Shown here: positions 25,648 to 36,355 of the stretch, one piece after another
How positions within the stretch are numbered: position 1 is the first letter of the stretch
How the letters are laid out: each line of letters begins with the position of its first letter
Origin: Haloquadratum sp.
Lineage (GTDB): Archaea > Halobacteriota > Halobacteria > Halobacteriales > Haloferacaceae
Reading direction: 5' to 3'
DNA length: 64,000 nt
NCBI GenBank assembly: GCA_028275165.1
Contig: JAQCNF010000044.1
Location: 1 to 64,000, forward strand
The notes under the pieces: generated by a model
The model's database searches: none
Seen by the model: only the letters and a program-made list of their open reading frames with translations
What the model was told of the DNA's origin: nothing
Program-made: the position numbers and the translations under genes

Positions 25648-27831
25648 TTAGAATTGATCGACAGAACTTGGAAGTTCTAACTTTCTACCCTTTCGCTCTC
25701 GAATATCCATGATAACCTCGCGTTGGAGATTATCCACGAGGACGCGGAATCCAGCGTTTTCGGTATTCCAAGAGGCACGGCCTTCGGTTGCAGATCGAAT
25801 GTCTGAGGAGAAGCCAATCATTTCTTCAACTGGAGCAATCCCCTCAAGTACCATGAGATCGCCTTCTTGATACATATCGTCGACTCGGCCTCGTCGACCT
25901 TGGATTTCGCCGGAGGCCGGCCCCATATGCTCGGCTGGCACGTCGATGCGAACATCCTGAATCGGCTCAAGGAGTTTGATATCAGCATCAATGAGTGCCC
26001 GGTGCACAGCGTCACGAACGGCTGGGATGACCTGTGCGGGACCACGATGGATCGTGTCTTCGTGGAGCTTTGCATCGTGTAGTCGCAACAGTGCACCCTC
26101 GGTCGGTTCGTTTGCGAGAGGGCCATCATCGAGTGCTTCTTCGAGGCCTTCAACCACAAGTTCCATTGTCTCATTGAGATGTTGGATTCCCTTTGTATTG
26201 TCAATGAGGATATTTGCTCCATGGATTTGCTCGATGTTTTGTGAAGTCTCCTTATTCATGCCAGCTTCTTGCAGCGCCTCTCTGCGCTCTAACTCAGGCA
26301 TATCCATAGACACCTCTCCCCGTTTGATTGCCGCTATGATGTCATCCGCGAGTGGCTCAACAGTAAAGTAGAACTTATTATGTCGATTTGGTGAGACACC
26401 CTCAACTTCTCGCGATTCATTTTGTGGGGCCTCACGGTAGACGACAATCGGCTCACCAGTCTGTACGGGAATTCCCTGGTTCTTCTGGATACGTTGTGTA
26501 ATAACTTCAAGATGAAGTTCACCCTGTCCACTAATGAGGTGCTCGCCCGTATCTTCGTTAATTTCAACCCGAATGGTTGGGTCCTCTTTCGCCACCTGCT
26601 GGAGCGTTTCGATAAGCTTCGGGAGGTCATCCATCTTCTCTGCCTCGACGGATTTCGTGATAACTGGCTCCGAGATGTGTTCAATCGACTCAAATGGTGT
26701 CATTTCGACTGATGAGACAGTTGAGCCAGCTATTGCATCACCAAGGCCAGTTACTGCTGCAATGTTGCCAGCTGGAACCCCGCGGTCAAGTTCTTCTCGT
26801 TCACCACCCATGAAGATACCAACTGACTGGACACGATTTTTACCTGCTGTGCCTGAGACAAACAGTTCTTGTCCCTGTGTAATCGTTCCACTGAAAAGTC
26901 GTCCAGTGGCGATTTCGCCCGCGTGCGGGTCCATCGAGATATCAGTCACCATGAAGACGACTTCGCCTTCTTCTTCGACATCGCGCATATCCAGTGCAAG
27001 CTCACTATCTGATTCGCCGCGCCAGACCTGTGGAATACGGGTTGGCTGTGCCTCGTGTGGGTTAGGGAAGTGCTCAGCCACCATATCAAGTACGACATCC
27101 GAAAGTGGTGTCTGCTCGTGTAGTTCTTTTCGCTTGCCGTCGCGTTCCATCTCGATTATCTCTGGGAACCCGACATCAGTTTCAATCATCGACGGTGCAG
27201 AGACGCCCCACTTGTACAGAGCTGATCCAAAGGCGACTGTTCCGTCTTGAACAGACACGGTCCAGTCGACATCTTTCTCTTCGGTCATCCCACGAATGAG
27301 TTCGTTCACGTCGCTAATGACACTCTGGAGACGTTCTTGCATCTCCTGTGGGCCCTCTTGTAGTTCTGAAATAAGTCGGTCAACTTTATTGATGAAAAGC
27401 GCTGGCTTCACGCCCTCACGAAGGGCCTGTCGCACGACTGTTTCGGTTTGTGGCATTGCTCCCTCAACTGCATCAACAACGACCAGCGTGCCGTCAACAG
27501 CACGCATAGCACGTGTTACGTCGCCACCAAAGTCGACGTGACCAGGCGTATCAATAAGATTGATCAGGTGATTTGTGTCGTCATACTCGTGCGTCATCGA
27601 CACATTTGCTGCATCGATGGTAATCCCACGCTCTTGCTCGTCCTCTTCGGTATCCATCATGAGGCGTGTTGCCTCCCCCTCGTCGGCAATCATTCCTGCT
27701 CCGGCCAGCAGGTTGTCTGTAAGGGTCGTTTTCCCATGATCAACGTGAGCTGCGATGGCAATATTCCGGATATTTTCCGGGCTATCCATCAGCTTCTCAC
27801 ACTCTTGTACAATCTTCTTTCGTCGGCCCAT
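25648..27831 (-). CDS. fusA: Translation elongation factor aEF-2
   Basis: This 727-residue translocase GTPase starts at [12 protein letters not shown], ten codons inside the longest frame, matching the conserved haloarchaeal start. It has P-loop AHVDHGKTT, switch [10 protein letters not shown] and specificity motif NKVD. The diphthamide loop is [14 protein letters not shown], whose second histidine is the expected modified residue. The domain IV-V sequence RRGRVDDM is intact. No intein is present. Confidence 0.96.
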   Translation of the reverse strand: MGRRKKIVQECEKLMDSPENIRNIAIAAHVDHGKTTLTDNLLAGAGMIADEGEATRLMMDTEEDEQERGITIDAANVSMTHEYDDTNHLINLIDTPGHVDFGGDVTRAMRAVDGTLVVVDAVEGAMPQTETVVRQALREGVKPALFINKVDRLISELQEGPQEMQERLQSVISDVNELIRGMTEEKDVDWTVSVQDGTVAFGSALYKWGVSAPSMIETDVGFPEIIEMERDGKRKELHEQTPLSDVVLDMVAEHFPNPHEAQPTRIPQVWRGESDSELALDMRDVEEEGEVVFMVTDISMDPHAGEIATGRLFSGTITQGQELFVSGTAGKNRVQSVGIFMGGEREELDRGVPAGNIAAVTGLGDAIAGSTVSSVEMTPFESIEHISEPVITKSVEAEKMDDLPKLIETLQQVAKEDPTIRVEINEDTGEHLISGQGELHLEVITQRIQKNQGIPVQTGEPIVVYREAPQNESREVEGVSPNRHNKFYFTVEPLADDIIAAIKRGEVSMDMPELERREALQEAGMNKETSQNIEQIHGANILIDNTKGIQHLNETMELVVEGLEEALDDGPLANEPTEGALLRLHDAKLHEDTIHRGPAQVIPAVRDAVHRALIDADIKLLEPIQDVRIDVPAEHMGPASGEIQGRRGRVDDMYQEGDLMVLEGIAPVEEMIGFSSDIRSATEGRASWNTENAGFRVLVDNLQREVIMDIRERKGRKLELPSSVDQF

Positions 27832-27995
27832 TATAATGATTGATATCGGCAGGAGGGTCAAAAGGATAGTGTTTTCTCAATCATGAATCTGGACGTTTCA
27901 GCCGGCGTTCCGGCGTTGCATGAAAGTTCCGCATAATTCTGAGATCAGTTGTCGACGCAAGAGTCTTACTCTCGGATATCGTGATAACAATAACC

Positions 27996-28760
27996 ATGGA
28001 TGTGCACGTCCGGGGCCTTGGCCCCGCAGAGCCCTTCTTAGGGGCCGCCGAGTTGTTTGAAACTGAGCGTGACCTGCAATCGCCAGTCTATGTGGATGTG
28101 CAGCCAAATCCTGATGAACGAACGTGGACTGCTCATCATGCTGATCATCATGTACTCAATATTTCTGAAAAGGCAGCCCGAAGCGCAATGGCTCGTGAAC
28201 TAATCGTTCATGAGCTCTCACACATGGCGCGGAACGAAGAAGGACATGCCTCACATCATCTCCCGACCGAAGAAGCGCTGTACTTAGCACTGGCAGGCAA
28301 GTCAGTTGAGCAACGTAAAATCGCACACTGTTATCAGATTGCCAATCATATGAAAGATATCTATGCCGATGACATCACGCTCACAGTAACAAGTGAACAA
28401 AAATTACTCTCATTTTTAGAGTCCGAATTGGCAAGGGCCGTCGCTTCAGCTCCTGACCCAGCGCCGTGGCCAAACTCGCGACTACTCACTGCTGGGGCTG
28501 ATCCTGAGATTACTGCAGTGAACGCAGCTTTCGCATTGGCGCTCGCAGAACGGCACAATCTTATCGAGACAGATCATCGACTCTACGATCTTGCGCATGC
28601 GGCAACAAACGATGCGCCATCAATTGATGTAGCAGCATTTCGACGGCGCTTTCGGTCCCTCGGAGAGGACCCAACGACAAGTGAATATCGGAGCGCGCTC
28701 GTCGAATTAACACGCGCATATGCGTTAGATCAGTCACCACAATCGCACGCTGCTGATTGA
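27996..28760 (+). CDS. HELSH-motif protein (DUF5781-like)
   Basis: This 254-residue protein from ATG 27996 (MDVHVRGLGPAEPF; a start five codons earlier is possible) contains ELIVHELSHMARNEEGH. This is an HExxH-type zinc metallopeptidase core written HELSH, with a glutamate and a histidine downstream. It resembles the haloarchaeal DUF5781 family. Substrate and activity are unknown. It sits on the opposite strand between EF-2 and uS7, inside what is otherwise the translation gene cluster. Confidence 0.75.
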   Translation: MDVHVRGLGPAEPFLGAAELFETERDLQSPVYVDVQPNPDERTWTAHHADHHVLNISEKAARSAMARELIVHELSHMARNEEGHASHHLPTEEALYLALAGKSVEQRKIAHCYQIANHMKDIYADDITLTVTSEQKLLSFLESELARAVASAPDPAPWPNSRLLTAGADPEITAVNAAFALALAERHNLIETDHRLYDLAHAATNDAPSIDVAAFRRRFRSLGEDPTTSEYRSALVELTRAYALDQSPQSHAAD

Positions 28761-28768
28761 ACCCAACT

Positions 28769-29395
28769 TTAGCGTGCTGCTTCAGCGACGCGCTCGGACT
28801 CTTCTTTTTGACCGATTGCGTATGACTGGACGTCATAGTTCGCTGCTCCCATTAACACTTCAGCAAGAGCATCTGCAGCACTCTGTGGAGTCTTGTACGA
28901 ACCACGATGTGTTCCTTCTGCAATGAACTTCAATGCCTGGTCGACACGCCGTTGTGGTGCCACATCAACAGCCTGCGGCACGGAGATTCCACCGTATTTT
29001 AGCCGGACAGTCTCCTCTCGAGGAGCGGCATTTTCGACGGCCTGGACAAGCAGCTGAACTGGATTATCATCGGTGCGCGCATGTATTTTATCCAGCGCAT
29101 CTTTGACAATGTTCATGGTCTTTTGTTTGTGCCCAGTGTTGTCTTCGGTCTGCATCAGCCGGTTGATCAACCGCTCAACAACGCTAATATCCGACTTTTG
29201 GAACTGTTTTGAGGCATGTCGGCCCATCGTGTGTGAAATCGGTGTTACCGTCAAATACCGTTGTGTCGATGGATCGCTGTATTCGATTTCGGAGACATCC
29301 CACACGCCGAATAAGAGTGCCTGTGGACCAGTGCTTTCACCCTCTGTTTCGACCTCTGCCTCGTCGTCAGCGTTAACAGATTCGCTCTCAGACAT
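28769..29395 (-). CDS. rps7: Ribosomal protein uS7
   Basis: This 208-residue small-subunit head protein starts at MSESESVNADDE, 14 codons inside the longest frame, so it follows the uS12 stop by one base. It has an acidic N-terminal extension typical of halophiles. The core includes NPVQLLVQAVENAAPREE and the YKTPQSAADALAEVL segment. It is cotranscribed with uS12. Confidence 0.95.
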   Translation of the reverse strand: MSESESVNADDEAEVETEGESTGPQALLFGVWDVSEIEYSDPSTQRYLTVTPISHTMGRHASKQFQKSDISVVERLINRLMQTEDNTGHKQKTMNIVKDALDKIHARTDDNPVQLLVQAVENAAPREETVRLKYGGISVPQAVDVAPQRRVDQALKFIAEGTHRGSYKTPQSAADALAEVLMGAANYDVQSYAIGQKEESERVAEAAR

Positions 29396-29396
29396 C

Positions 29397-29825
29397 TTAG
29401 CGTACCGGCTTTTCTGCGTTTCCACGGACAAGTTCAATCAGTGAAACCCCATTGACCTTTTCGACTTTGTAGTTGACACCCGAGAGGTCTCCCATCGCGC
29501 GACCCTTCGCACCTCCGATGCCAGCGATTGTCACTTCATCGTGCTCGTCAATAAACGAGATTGCTCCATCCCCGGGGCAAAATGCTGTGACTTGCTTTCC
29601 ATTTTTGATGAGTTGGACACGCACACACTTTCGGATAGCCGAGTTCGGTTGCTTTGCTTCAATACCAACTTTTTCAAGAACGATTCCGCGTCCTTGGGGC
29701 GCACCCTCAAGAGGGTCAGATTTTGCCCCAAGGCCGCGCTCGCGGCGTGCGTACTCTGAATCAGACCAACGTCGCTTTTGCCGGTCCTTCTTGAGTTTTC
29801 GCGCCGCATACTTACCGTTAGCCAT
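29397..29825 (-). CDS. rps12: Ribosomal protein uS12
   Basis: This 142-residue decoding-centre protein has the conserved segments [15 protein letters not shown] and [13 protein letters not shown] and is complete. In most haloarchaea it directly follows nusA; here 1.3 kb of insertion-sequence debris lies between, and it has its own well-placed TATA box. Confidence 0.96.
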   Translation of the reverse strand: MANGKYAARKLKKDRQKRRWSDSEYARRERGLGAKSDPLEGAPQGRGIVLEKVGIEAKQPNSAIRKCVRVQLIKNGKQVTAFCPGDGAISFIDEHDEVTIAGIGGAKGRAMGDLSGVNYKVEKVNGVSLIELVRGNAEKPVR

Positions 29826-29849
29826 TATATCCAGATTTACTGTGGGAAC

Positions 29850-29857
29850 TACTTAAA
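29850..29857 (-). promoter_or_regulatory. TATA box for rps12-rps7
   Basis: On the minus strand this reads TTTAAGTA, centred about 28 bases before the rps12 ATG, with a purine-rich BRE-like stretch upstream. The position fits a leaderless or near-leaderless haloarchaeal promoter. Confidence 0.5.
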
Positions 29858-29992
29858 CATCCCTCTTCGATATGTGTGAGACGGCCCAAATGGCGTCGAT
29901 AAGCAGCTCTCGCCGATTGTTAGCGCGTTTGAGCCGTTGAACACACTGCTTGTCGTTTGAATGGGTTGTATGAAATGTAGTGAGCAACTGAT

Positions 29993-30340
29993 ATTCTCCA
30001 TCGCGCCAACGCGAAGGAATCCTGAGCGGGTTTCGGGTGCCAGTCCCAGCAAGCCTCAACGGTGCGAATCTGTGTATGGCTCATATACCCTGACAGAAAT
30101 GACCGCTGGGGGTGTGAAGTCCCTCACAAGCCCCGAGATTTCACCGGGTTGTCAGCGCCGCACCCGCAGGCGAACTTCATTCCCCTTGAGCTTCCTCTTT
30201 GAGTTCGGCTGGAATTCACACCAGAACACTCCGCGTGTGTCCGTGAAAGTCAGCAGCTTCACCCGTCCTCGCCCGACAGCACCCGTCTCACCACGCCAAG
30301 GGCGCGAATTTTGGGAGGTGCCGCATTTTCATTAACCAAG
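29993..30340 (-). mobile_element. IS605-type element right-end remnant 1
   Basis: A hairpin TCGCG-CCAA-CGCGA (30001-30014) is followed on the plus strand by AGGAATCCTGAGCG, the same layout as remnant 2 at 30.42 kb. On the minus strand the adjacent sequence decays through stops and frameshifts but recalls the 3' part of haloarchaeal tnpB and its overlapping guide-RNA region. Hairpin position implies an element reading on the minus strand. Confidence 0.5.
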
Positions 30341-30411
30341 CGACCGCTTCATATTGAGGTCTTCAACATCTTTCGCAGTGGTTACAGTTCAGTGCGAAAC
30401 GTTGCTTCTTG

Positions 30412-30900
30412 ACATCCTCCTCCGCGTAAACGCGGAAGGAATCCTGAGCGTGAGCGTTGGAGATTGCAGGTTTGCAGTTCCGCCGAACCCCGGCATGGTG
30501 AGAATCCGTGTGGGGTTCATGGACTGTCGCGAGTCGAGTAGGACTGCTGGAAGTGCCACATCTCAGCCCCCGGTACTGCTATCCTCAACTGAATGGAAAC
30601 TCTTGTGTTGTTTTGATCATAAGTGCTTCCGTCAGTCTCACTCGACTTGGAGTGACTTTTTCTGCTGGTTTCAAGCAGGGGCACTGCATCGATTCATGAG
30701 AGGAACCGACCGTTCACCTGACTGGGTCCGATTCTGATTGCTTGGGGCGGACAGACCGCCATCGTCGGACTGGCGGGAATCGCTCCGTTCCCAGCCTGAT
30801 TCCTCCCTATATATCGAACCGCTTGTCGCTTGAAGTGACTGATTGTCAAGTCTCAGAGTGGCTCTTGTCGCGTCGATTTCCTCCGAGGGATTCATCCTGC
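30412..30900 (-). mobile_element. IS605-type element right-end remnant 2
   Basis: A hairpin TCCGCG-TAAA-CGCGGA (30421-30436) with flanking GACATCCTCC resembles the common haloarchaeal right end of tnpB elements. It is followed on the plus strand by AGGAATCCTGAGCG, shared with remnant 1. The minus-strand frame to about 30895 recalls a degraded TnpB C-terminus with several disruptions. No intact transposase remains. Confidence 0.55.
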
Positions 30901-30959
30901 GGCTGAACCCGCATTCTCCTTGTGTATAAATACTTATATTGGCTTCACCCTCTCAAGTG

Positions 30960-31070
30960 GCTTGAGACGCAAAGCGTCATCACGAGAGCGGAGATCTTTG
31001 ATCTCCAATCGGGAATACAGTCGAGGCACTCGCCTTGCTTATTGTAGATGCCTATCGATTGAAAAGTTAC
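30960..31070. repeat. Dispersed short repeat with hairpin (copy near nusA)
   Basis: This segment contains GTCATCACG, the hairpin GGAGATC-TTT-GATCTCC and CAATCGGGAA...CGAGGCACTCG. A related segment lies at about 57755-57805 and a looser one near 45390. It may be the end of an insertion element. Confidence 0.4.
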
Positions 31071-31154
31071 TCAGACCAGGCGTTGAAACGGCAATCTATT
31101 GGCATCACCCAGATGTGGAATACGCCTGCTCAGCACGTAACTCACAGTCGGGTG

Positions 31155-31577
31155 TCACGTGAGTTGGATGTCGTCGATGCCATGATGTCGACCTGCTAGC
31201 ACCCTTGCAGCTTTAATATTACCACCATCAGCGCCTATGGCAACGCCGCGATCCCCCTCAGGTACTTCGACGTAGGCAACCCGCGTATCGCCTTGTTCAG
31301 AGAGTGTCACGTGACTGACGGCGGCGGGTGCAAGCGTATTCTCAACAAACGCCTGTGGAGTTGTTGCGTCCTCAACTAACTCGATTGTTGTATTGAGCTC
31401 AGACTCAGCCGCTTTGACGTGCTTTCCTCCCGGACCGATTGCAGTTCCCATCTCACCAGCGGCAATGAGCATGACAACCCGTGCTTCGAATATGAGACAA
31501 TCGCGACATGTTGCACCAGTTATTTCTTGAAAATGCGCAATGTATTGCCGCGCCGCGTCAGATAGCCTTACGTGCAT
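31155..31577 (-). CDS. nusA: Archaeal NusA-like transcription factor
   Basis: This 140-residue protein has two KH RNA-binding domains (GXXG loops AIGPGGKHVKAA and AIGADGGNIKAA). It is the short archaeal NusA, lacking the bacterial N- and C-terminal parts. It follows the A'' gene by five bases and is the last gene of the RNA polymerase operon here. A cysteine pair (CRDC) near residue 25 is typical. Confidence 0.94.
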   Translation of the reverse strand: MHVRLSDAARQYIAHFQEITGATCRDCLIFEARVVMLIAAGEMGTAIGPGGKHVKAAESELNTTIELVEDATTPQAFVENTLAPAAVSHVTLSEQGDTRVAYVEVPEGDRGVAIGADGGNIKAARVLAGRHHGIDDIQLT

Positions 31578-31582
31578 GAGTC

Positions 31583-33424
31583 TCAGTCGTCTGAGAGTTC
31601 AGACGTGAGCGAATCGCCACCGGCATCAATCGATCCCATCCGGAGGTCGACGTCACCAGTGCCAATCGCAACTGGCTTACCGGCAATAACGTTTTCAATG
31701 ACGCCATCAAGATCATCTTCTTCGCCGTGCACGGCAGCATCGAGAAGATGATTGACCGTTACCTCAAACGCTGCCCGGGCCAAGACCGACTCTTTCGAGC
31801 CAGAAATCCCATGACGGCCGATAGATTCAATCTCACCGTTGTTTGTCATGATATCTGCGACCAGCATGAGATGCCGGACATTCACATCATCCAGCCCCTG
31901 CTCGCGTAGCGTCTCCATCGTCTCGTTGATAATCGCCTCGCGAGCGGCCTCGATTCCCAGATTCTTTCGCACTTCGTGGATGTTGTTACTCGTCGTTCTT
32001 GTCGCATCAACACCATCAATTTTGAGCACACTGCCGAACGCTGAACCCTCTGTATAGAGAACGAACTCCTCGCCGTCGGTCTGATCGTTTTCCTCTTTCC
32101 GGATGACGACTCGTGTAATGTCCTCCATTCCCTTAAACACGATACTCCGTAATTCCTCTACGAGTTGTAGGAGACGCCGATAGCTTGGCTTCTCAGGGCC
32201 GAACTCGATAAGTAGTCCCGACTGGCTTGTCGTGACACCGAGTGAATCCTCAATGGTATGTGCAATCTCAGCGGCTACGTCTTCGACGTTGTCTATGGCT
32301 GGCCATCGCTCGTCTAATGTCTCGGAGTTAAGATTTATTTGCACGAGAAAGTCAGCAACGTTCGTCGAGATATCTCCGAGAGCGAGTATCTTCGTCGCTT
32401 CCATCTGCCAGACAACTTCGTGCGCTCGCTCTGCCTCAGTTGCATACTCATCCTCGAGATAGACAGTCATCATCGGAGTATCAGGCGTCTTTCGAGCGTC
32501 AACGAGTTCGATCAATCGCGGGAGACCCTGCGTCACATCAATCTCAGCAACACCAGCGTAGTGGAACGTGTTCATCGTATTGTGCGTCACAATACCAGTT
32601 GCCGTCGTGAATGTCTCTAATCCAGCAACAGAGAGATCATACACATACGAATGCTCACTGCTGACCGGGTTAATCGATACAATTTCCTCCCATGTCACCG
32701 ATCCGACAATTAGCTGTGAGTCACTTGCTGCAACGGACTGCGTAGAGCCACCATCAGTGAGCGCTGGCTGGAGTGGGAGCTTGACCTGCGGTGTATCATC
32801 ACGCTGGGTACCAATTGTCGGCAACACATCGCCAATGTCGAGTGTCTCCCCTGCGACTGGTGTAACCGTATCATCACGGAGAGTCACGAACGAATGTGCT
32901 TTTGTTGCACGTATTGACCGACCTGATCGAAGTTCGATTTCTAACAGCTCGTCGGGCATTGCATGCCTGCTCACCTCCTCGATAGCTTGCCACCGTACAC
33001 ACTCGTCAGTGCCGAGGCTTGGTACCTGAATCCGAGAGGGTGCAAGCGCAACCTCGTGGTCCTGAAACTGGTGTGTCTCTGTTGAATGAAGCAATGAGTC
33101 GACGAAAGACCCGATTTCGACGATTTCTGTCTCACCATCACGACGAATGATGATCGACTCATCTGCATCAATTGACATCTGTGTTCCCGGCTCACCAATG
33201 GACTGTGCAGAGACGGTCCCCACGGGGTCATGTGCATCGACCCGTGAGTCTTGATATCGTGATTCGATTGCTTGTGCAATCTCATCTACCTCTTCGAGGG
33301 TCACTCCCTCGCGTTCCTCTAAGATCTCGTAGATACGACGTTTGAGGCTTTCTGGGATTTCATAGTCCTCGACCAGCACACGCATATCCTCAGTCACAGT
33401 CGGGAAAGATTCGTGCTCAGTCAT
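31583..33424 (-). CDS. rpoA2: RNA polymerase subunit A'' with mini-intein
   Basis: This 613-residue precursor holds the C-terminal part of the largest polymerase subunit. The extein sequence GEPGTQM is interrupted after Met83 by a 199-residue intein (Ser84-Asn282) and resumes [12 protein letters not shown]. Removing it gives a normal A'' of about 414 residues, with the downstream catalytic bridge/trigger regions intact. The gene overlaps rpoA1 by eight bases and is followed by nusA. Splicing is required for a functional polymerase. Confidence 0.95.
   Translation of the reverse strand: MTEHESFPTVTEDMRVLVEDYEIPESLKRRIYEILEEREGVTLEEVDEIAQAIESRYQDSRVDAHDPVGTVSAQSIGEPGTQMSIDADESIIIRRDGETEIVEIGSFVDSLLHSTETHQFQDHEVALAPSRIQVPSLGTDECVRWQAIEEVSRHAMPDELLEIELRSGRSIRATKAHSFVTLRDDTVTPVAGETLDIGDVLPTIGTQRDDTPQVKLPLQPALTDGGSTQSVAASDSQLIVGSVTWEEIVSINPVSSEHSYVYDLSVAGLETFTTATGIVTHNTMNTFHYAGVAEIDVTQGLPRLIELVDARKTPDTPMMTVYLEDEYATEAERAHEVVWQMEATKILALGDISTNVADFLVQINLNSETLDERWPAIDNVEDVAAEIAHTIEDSLGVTTSQSGLLIEFGPEKPSYRRLLQLVEELRSIVFKGMEDITRVVIRKEENDQTDGEEFVLYTEGSAFGSVLKIDGVDATRTTSNNIHEVRKNLGIEAAREAIINETMETLREQGLDDVNVRHLMLVADIMTNNGEIESIGRHGISGSKESVLARAAFEVTVNHLLDAAVHGEEDDLDGVIENVIAGKPVAIGTGDVDLRMGSIDAGGDSLTSELSDD
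32579..33175 (-). other. RpoA'' mini-intein (199 residues)
   Basis: The boundaries are set by the extein junction GEPGTQM/TMNTFH. The first residue is Ser ([10 protein letters not shown]), block B carries TKAH, and the C-terminal block reads [22 protein letters not shown] with the terminal His-Asn followed by extein Thr. The region between the splicing blocks is short and lacks LAGLIDADG motifs, so no homing endonuclease is present. I recall an intein at this gene in H. walsbyi; the exact boundaries here are my reading. Confidence 0.93.
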
Positions 33425-36344
33425 CAGACTCCACCTCCAGTCCCTCGGCTTTGTCTAATCCTGGGCCGGCATACTCTGAAATGTTCGTTGGTTCCTCACG
33501 ACGCCCCAAGAATCGATCCTTCTCAAGCTCAGAGTCGAACTCTGCATCGAGGATGCGATCAGAGATCATTTCCACATCAATCGGGTTCTCTTCATTTGAA
33601 GACACTTTCACCGGAGAGGTGCTGTCCTCACCAAACTCGAATTGAACAATATTATTTGAGGTATCTCGCACAGTTCCGTCGTACTGTGCTTCAAGCTCTG
33701 AAAGTGCATTGATGAGTCGTCGCTGCAGGTAGCCAGACTTCGAGGTTCGAACTGCTGTGTCAACGAGCCCTTCCCGACCACCCATTGCATGGAAAAAGAA
33801 CTCCCGCGGCGTAAGACCGCCGCGATAGCTGTTCTCAACGAAACCATGTGCTTCGGCAGAGAGGTCGTTCTTCTGATAGTGGCTGAGGGTCCGGTCTTCA
33901 TAGCCGCGGTTGATGCGCTCACCACGAACAGCCTGCTGGCCTACACAGCCTGCCATCTGCGTCAAATTCAGCATTGAGCCACGTGCACCAGAGCGAGCCA
34001 TGACGACCGCTGGGTTATCATCACTGAAAGATGCTTCAGCGATTTCACCGGCTGAGTCACGTGCCTGTCCGAGTTGCTGCATAATTTTCATTTCGAGTGT
34101 TTCATCCACCGTTCGGCCAGGAAGTGATTCCAGGTCGTTCTTATCATATGCCTGAATCAGCTCTTCGACCTGGTCGTAAGCATCGCCAATAGCATTATCA
34201 ACCTCAGCAGTTGCATCATCTGGGATTGACTCATCATCAATCCCGATCGAGAAGCCAAAGTGCATGATCGCCCGCATCGCAAGCGCAGCAACTTCATTGA
34301 TGAACACTCGCGCCCGGGTTTTTGAGTGTACCTTCGCGAGCGTATCAACAACCTCGCCACCGAATGCACCGACTGCGTCCTCGTCGATTGTCCCTTTGAC
34401 GAGTTTTCCGTCCTCAATGAGCACTTCGTCCCCAGTTGAGGAGCTAAACGAGAGGTTGAGATCATCCGGTAACAGTTCGCTGAATAGTTGCCGGCCTGTC
34501 CAGTAGGGACTACCATCTGCCTGTCCTTCAGGCTCTGGGAGTGTTCGAATGCTCGTGGCTCGAAGCAGGTCGAGTGCCTGTGTTTCACTAAACTGCGGGT
34601 TTTCATTCGTCAACAGGTATGTGCCTGAGATGTGGTCTTGAATAGCTCCAATAATGTTCTCGCCAAAGCGTGGACTCAGGAGTTGTTCTTGAACTCGCAT
34701 CAACACCCGTGCCTCCGCACGCGACTCCTCTGTCTGGAGCGCGTGCATATTCATCTCATCACCGTCAAAGTCTGCATTATACGGCGGACAGACAGTCGTG
34801 TTCAAACGGAACGTCTTGTACGGCATGACGACAACTTCATGTGCCATAATCGACATCCGATGCAGCGATGGCTGTCGATTGAAGATGACGATGTCGCCAT
34901 CGATCAGGTGTCGGTTGACCTCCCACCCAGGACTGATTTTCTCTGCTAGTTCTCCACAATTTTTCTCAGTTACCTTCAGACGACGACCATCGGGTCGTTT
35001 GACATAGTTCGCACCAGGGTGTCCCTCTGGTCCGTTTCGAACGTACTGCTGGGCGCGATCAACGTTTCGTGTCGATACATTCATCGTCTGTGTCATCTCT
35101 CGTGCGACGCGTTCTGGAACGCCGACTTCGTTGAGCGAGAGCGTAGGGTCCGGCGAGATGACAGTTCGGGCAGAGAAATTCACACGTTTCCCGGAGAGCG
35201 ATCCCCGGAATCGTCCCTCCTTGCCTTTCAACCGTTGACTCAATGTTTTCAGTGGTCGGCCAGATCGATGGCGCGCCGGTGGTGTCCCCGAAATCTCATT
35301 ATCGATAAATGTTGTCACGTGGTACTGTAATAACTCCCACAGATCCTCAATGATTAGTTGTGGAGCCCCCGCTTCGCGGTTCTCCATAAATCGTTGATTG
35401 ATACGAATAATGTCGACAAGCTTGTGTGTGAGGTCGTCCTCAGATCGCTGTCCATTGTCGAGTGTAATCGATGGCCGAGCAGTTACCGGTGGGACCGGTA
35501 ATACAGTTAGCACCATCCATTCAGGACGTGATCGTGAGGGGTCAACACCGAGGGTCTCAATATCCTCATCTGGAATTGATTCGAGCCAATCGCGAATATC
35601 TGACGCCATGAGCTTGTTCATATCTTCCTCAGTGAGTGACACCCCCAGCGCGCTCTCAAGATCTGAGCGGTCATCACCGACTGGTCGAAACTCACCAGAG
35701 AGGATATCGTTGATCCGACTTACGTCGATCCCTGTCTCTTCTGCCAATTCGTTCGGTGAGATACCGGTATCGTCGTCCTCATCAGGTTGCATAGCTGCAG
35801 CGATTTTCTCTGGGTAATCGCTAGCGAGGACGTCCTGAATTTCGTAATACGTTGTCGGCTTTTCATGTTTAATATCATACTGGGTTTCACCGCAGTGTGG
35901 ACAGTGTGATACCTTTCGGGCTTGTCGTACTGCAGATTTGAGCACATCTGTCCAGTCCTCGCCCAGTTCTTCATTGCGGGCAAGGCCATCACGAAACTCA
36001 CTTTGTTGACTCTGAGTGAGCGCGAGTCGTCCACATTCGCGGCAGGTTGAGCGAAGGAGTCGACGAATGAGCTTGGTGAATCCAACATGGATAACTGGTG
36101 CTGCAAGTTCGATGTGACCAAAGTGTCCGTTACACGATCCCGAGTGTGATCCACAAGTCCGACATTCGAGCCCTGGATCTATCACTCCAAGACGTGGATC
36201 CATCAATCCCATGTCAATCGGGTAGCCGTCGTCATCATAGGTGTCCGCCGTAATGACTTTCGTTGCGGACATATCTCGATACGTCTCTGGGTCCATCAGT
36301 CCAAACTGGATGGCTCCAATCTCTTTCGGCGTTTGTGTTGACAT
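33417..36344 (-). CDS. rpoA1: RNA polymerase subunit A'
   Basis: This 975-residue N-terminal part of the largest subunit has the catalytic magnesium motif [12 protein letters not shown]. The N-terminal zinc-binding cysteines ([17 protein letters not shown]) and a second cluster (CRECGR, then CPHCGE) are present. The rest is complete to the bridge-helix region. It contains no intein. The downstream A'' gene overlaps it by eight bases. Confidence 0.97.
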   Translation of the reverse strand: MSTQTPKEIGAIQFGLMDPETYRDMSATKVITADTYDDDGYPIDMGLMDPRLGVIDPGLECRTCGSHSGSCNGHFGHIELAAPVIHVGFTKLIRRLLRSTCRECGRLALTQSQQSEFRDGLARNEELGEDWTDVLKSAVRQARKVSHCPHCGETQYDIKHEKPTTYYEIQDVLASDYPEKIAAAMQPDEDDDTGISPNELAEETGIDVSRINDILSGEFRPVGDDRSDLESALGVSLTEEDMNKLMASDIRDWLESIPDEDIETLGVDPSRSRPEWMVLTVLPVPPVTARPSITLDNGQRSEDDLTHKLVDIIRINQRFMENREAGAPQLIIEDLWELLQYHVTTFIDNEISGTPPARHRSGRPLKTLSQRLKGKEGRFRGSLSGKRVNFSARTVISPDPTLSLNEVGVPERVAREMTQTMNVSTRNVDRAQQYVRNGPEGHPGANYVKRPDGRRLKVTEKNCGELAEKISPGWEVNRHLIDGDIVIFNRQPSLHRMSIMAHEVVVMPYKTFRLNTTVCPPYNADFDGDEMNMHALQTEESRAEARVLMRVQEQLLSPRFGENIIGAIQDHISGTYLLTNENPQFSETQALDLLRATSIRTLPEPEGQADGSPYWTGRQLFSELLPDDLNLSFSSSTGDEVLIEDGKLVKGTIDEDAVGAFGGEVVDTLAKVHSKTRARVFINEVAALAMRAIMHFGFSIGIDDESIPDDATAEVDNAIGDAYDQVEELIQAYDKNDLESLPGRTVDETLEMKIMQQLGQARDSAGEIAEASFSDDNPAVVMARSGARGSMLNLTQMAGCVGQQAVRGERINRGYEDRTLSHYQKNDLSAEAHGFVENSYRGGLTPREFFFHAMGGREGLVDTAVRTSKSGYLQRRLINALSELEAQYDGTVRDTSNNIVQFEFGEDSTSPVKVSSNEENPIDVEMISDRILDAEFDSELEKDRFLGRREEPTNISEYAGPGLDKAEGLEVESDD

Positions 36345-36355
36345 AATAGCGTTGT

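Noticed and set aside
26534-27250. 238-codon plus-strand open frame
   Set aside because: It is antisense to EF-2, and its Ser-rich composition reflects reverse reading of Asp/Glu-rich codons.
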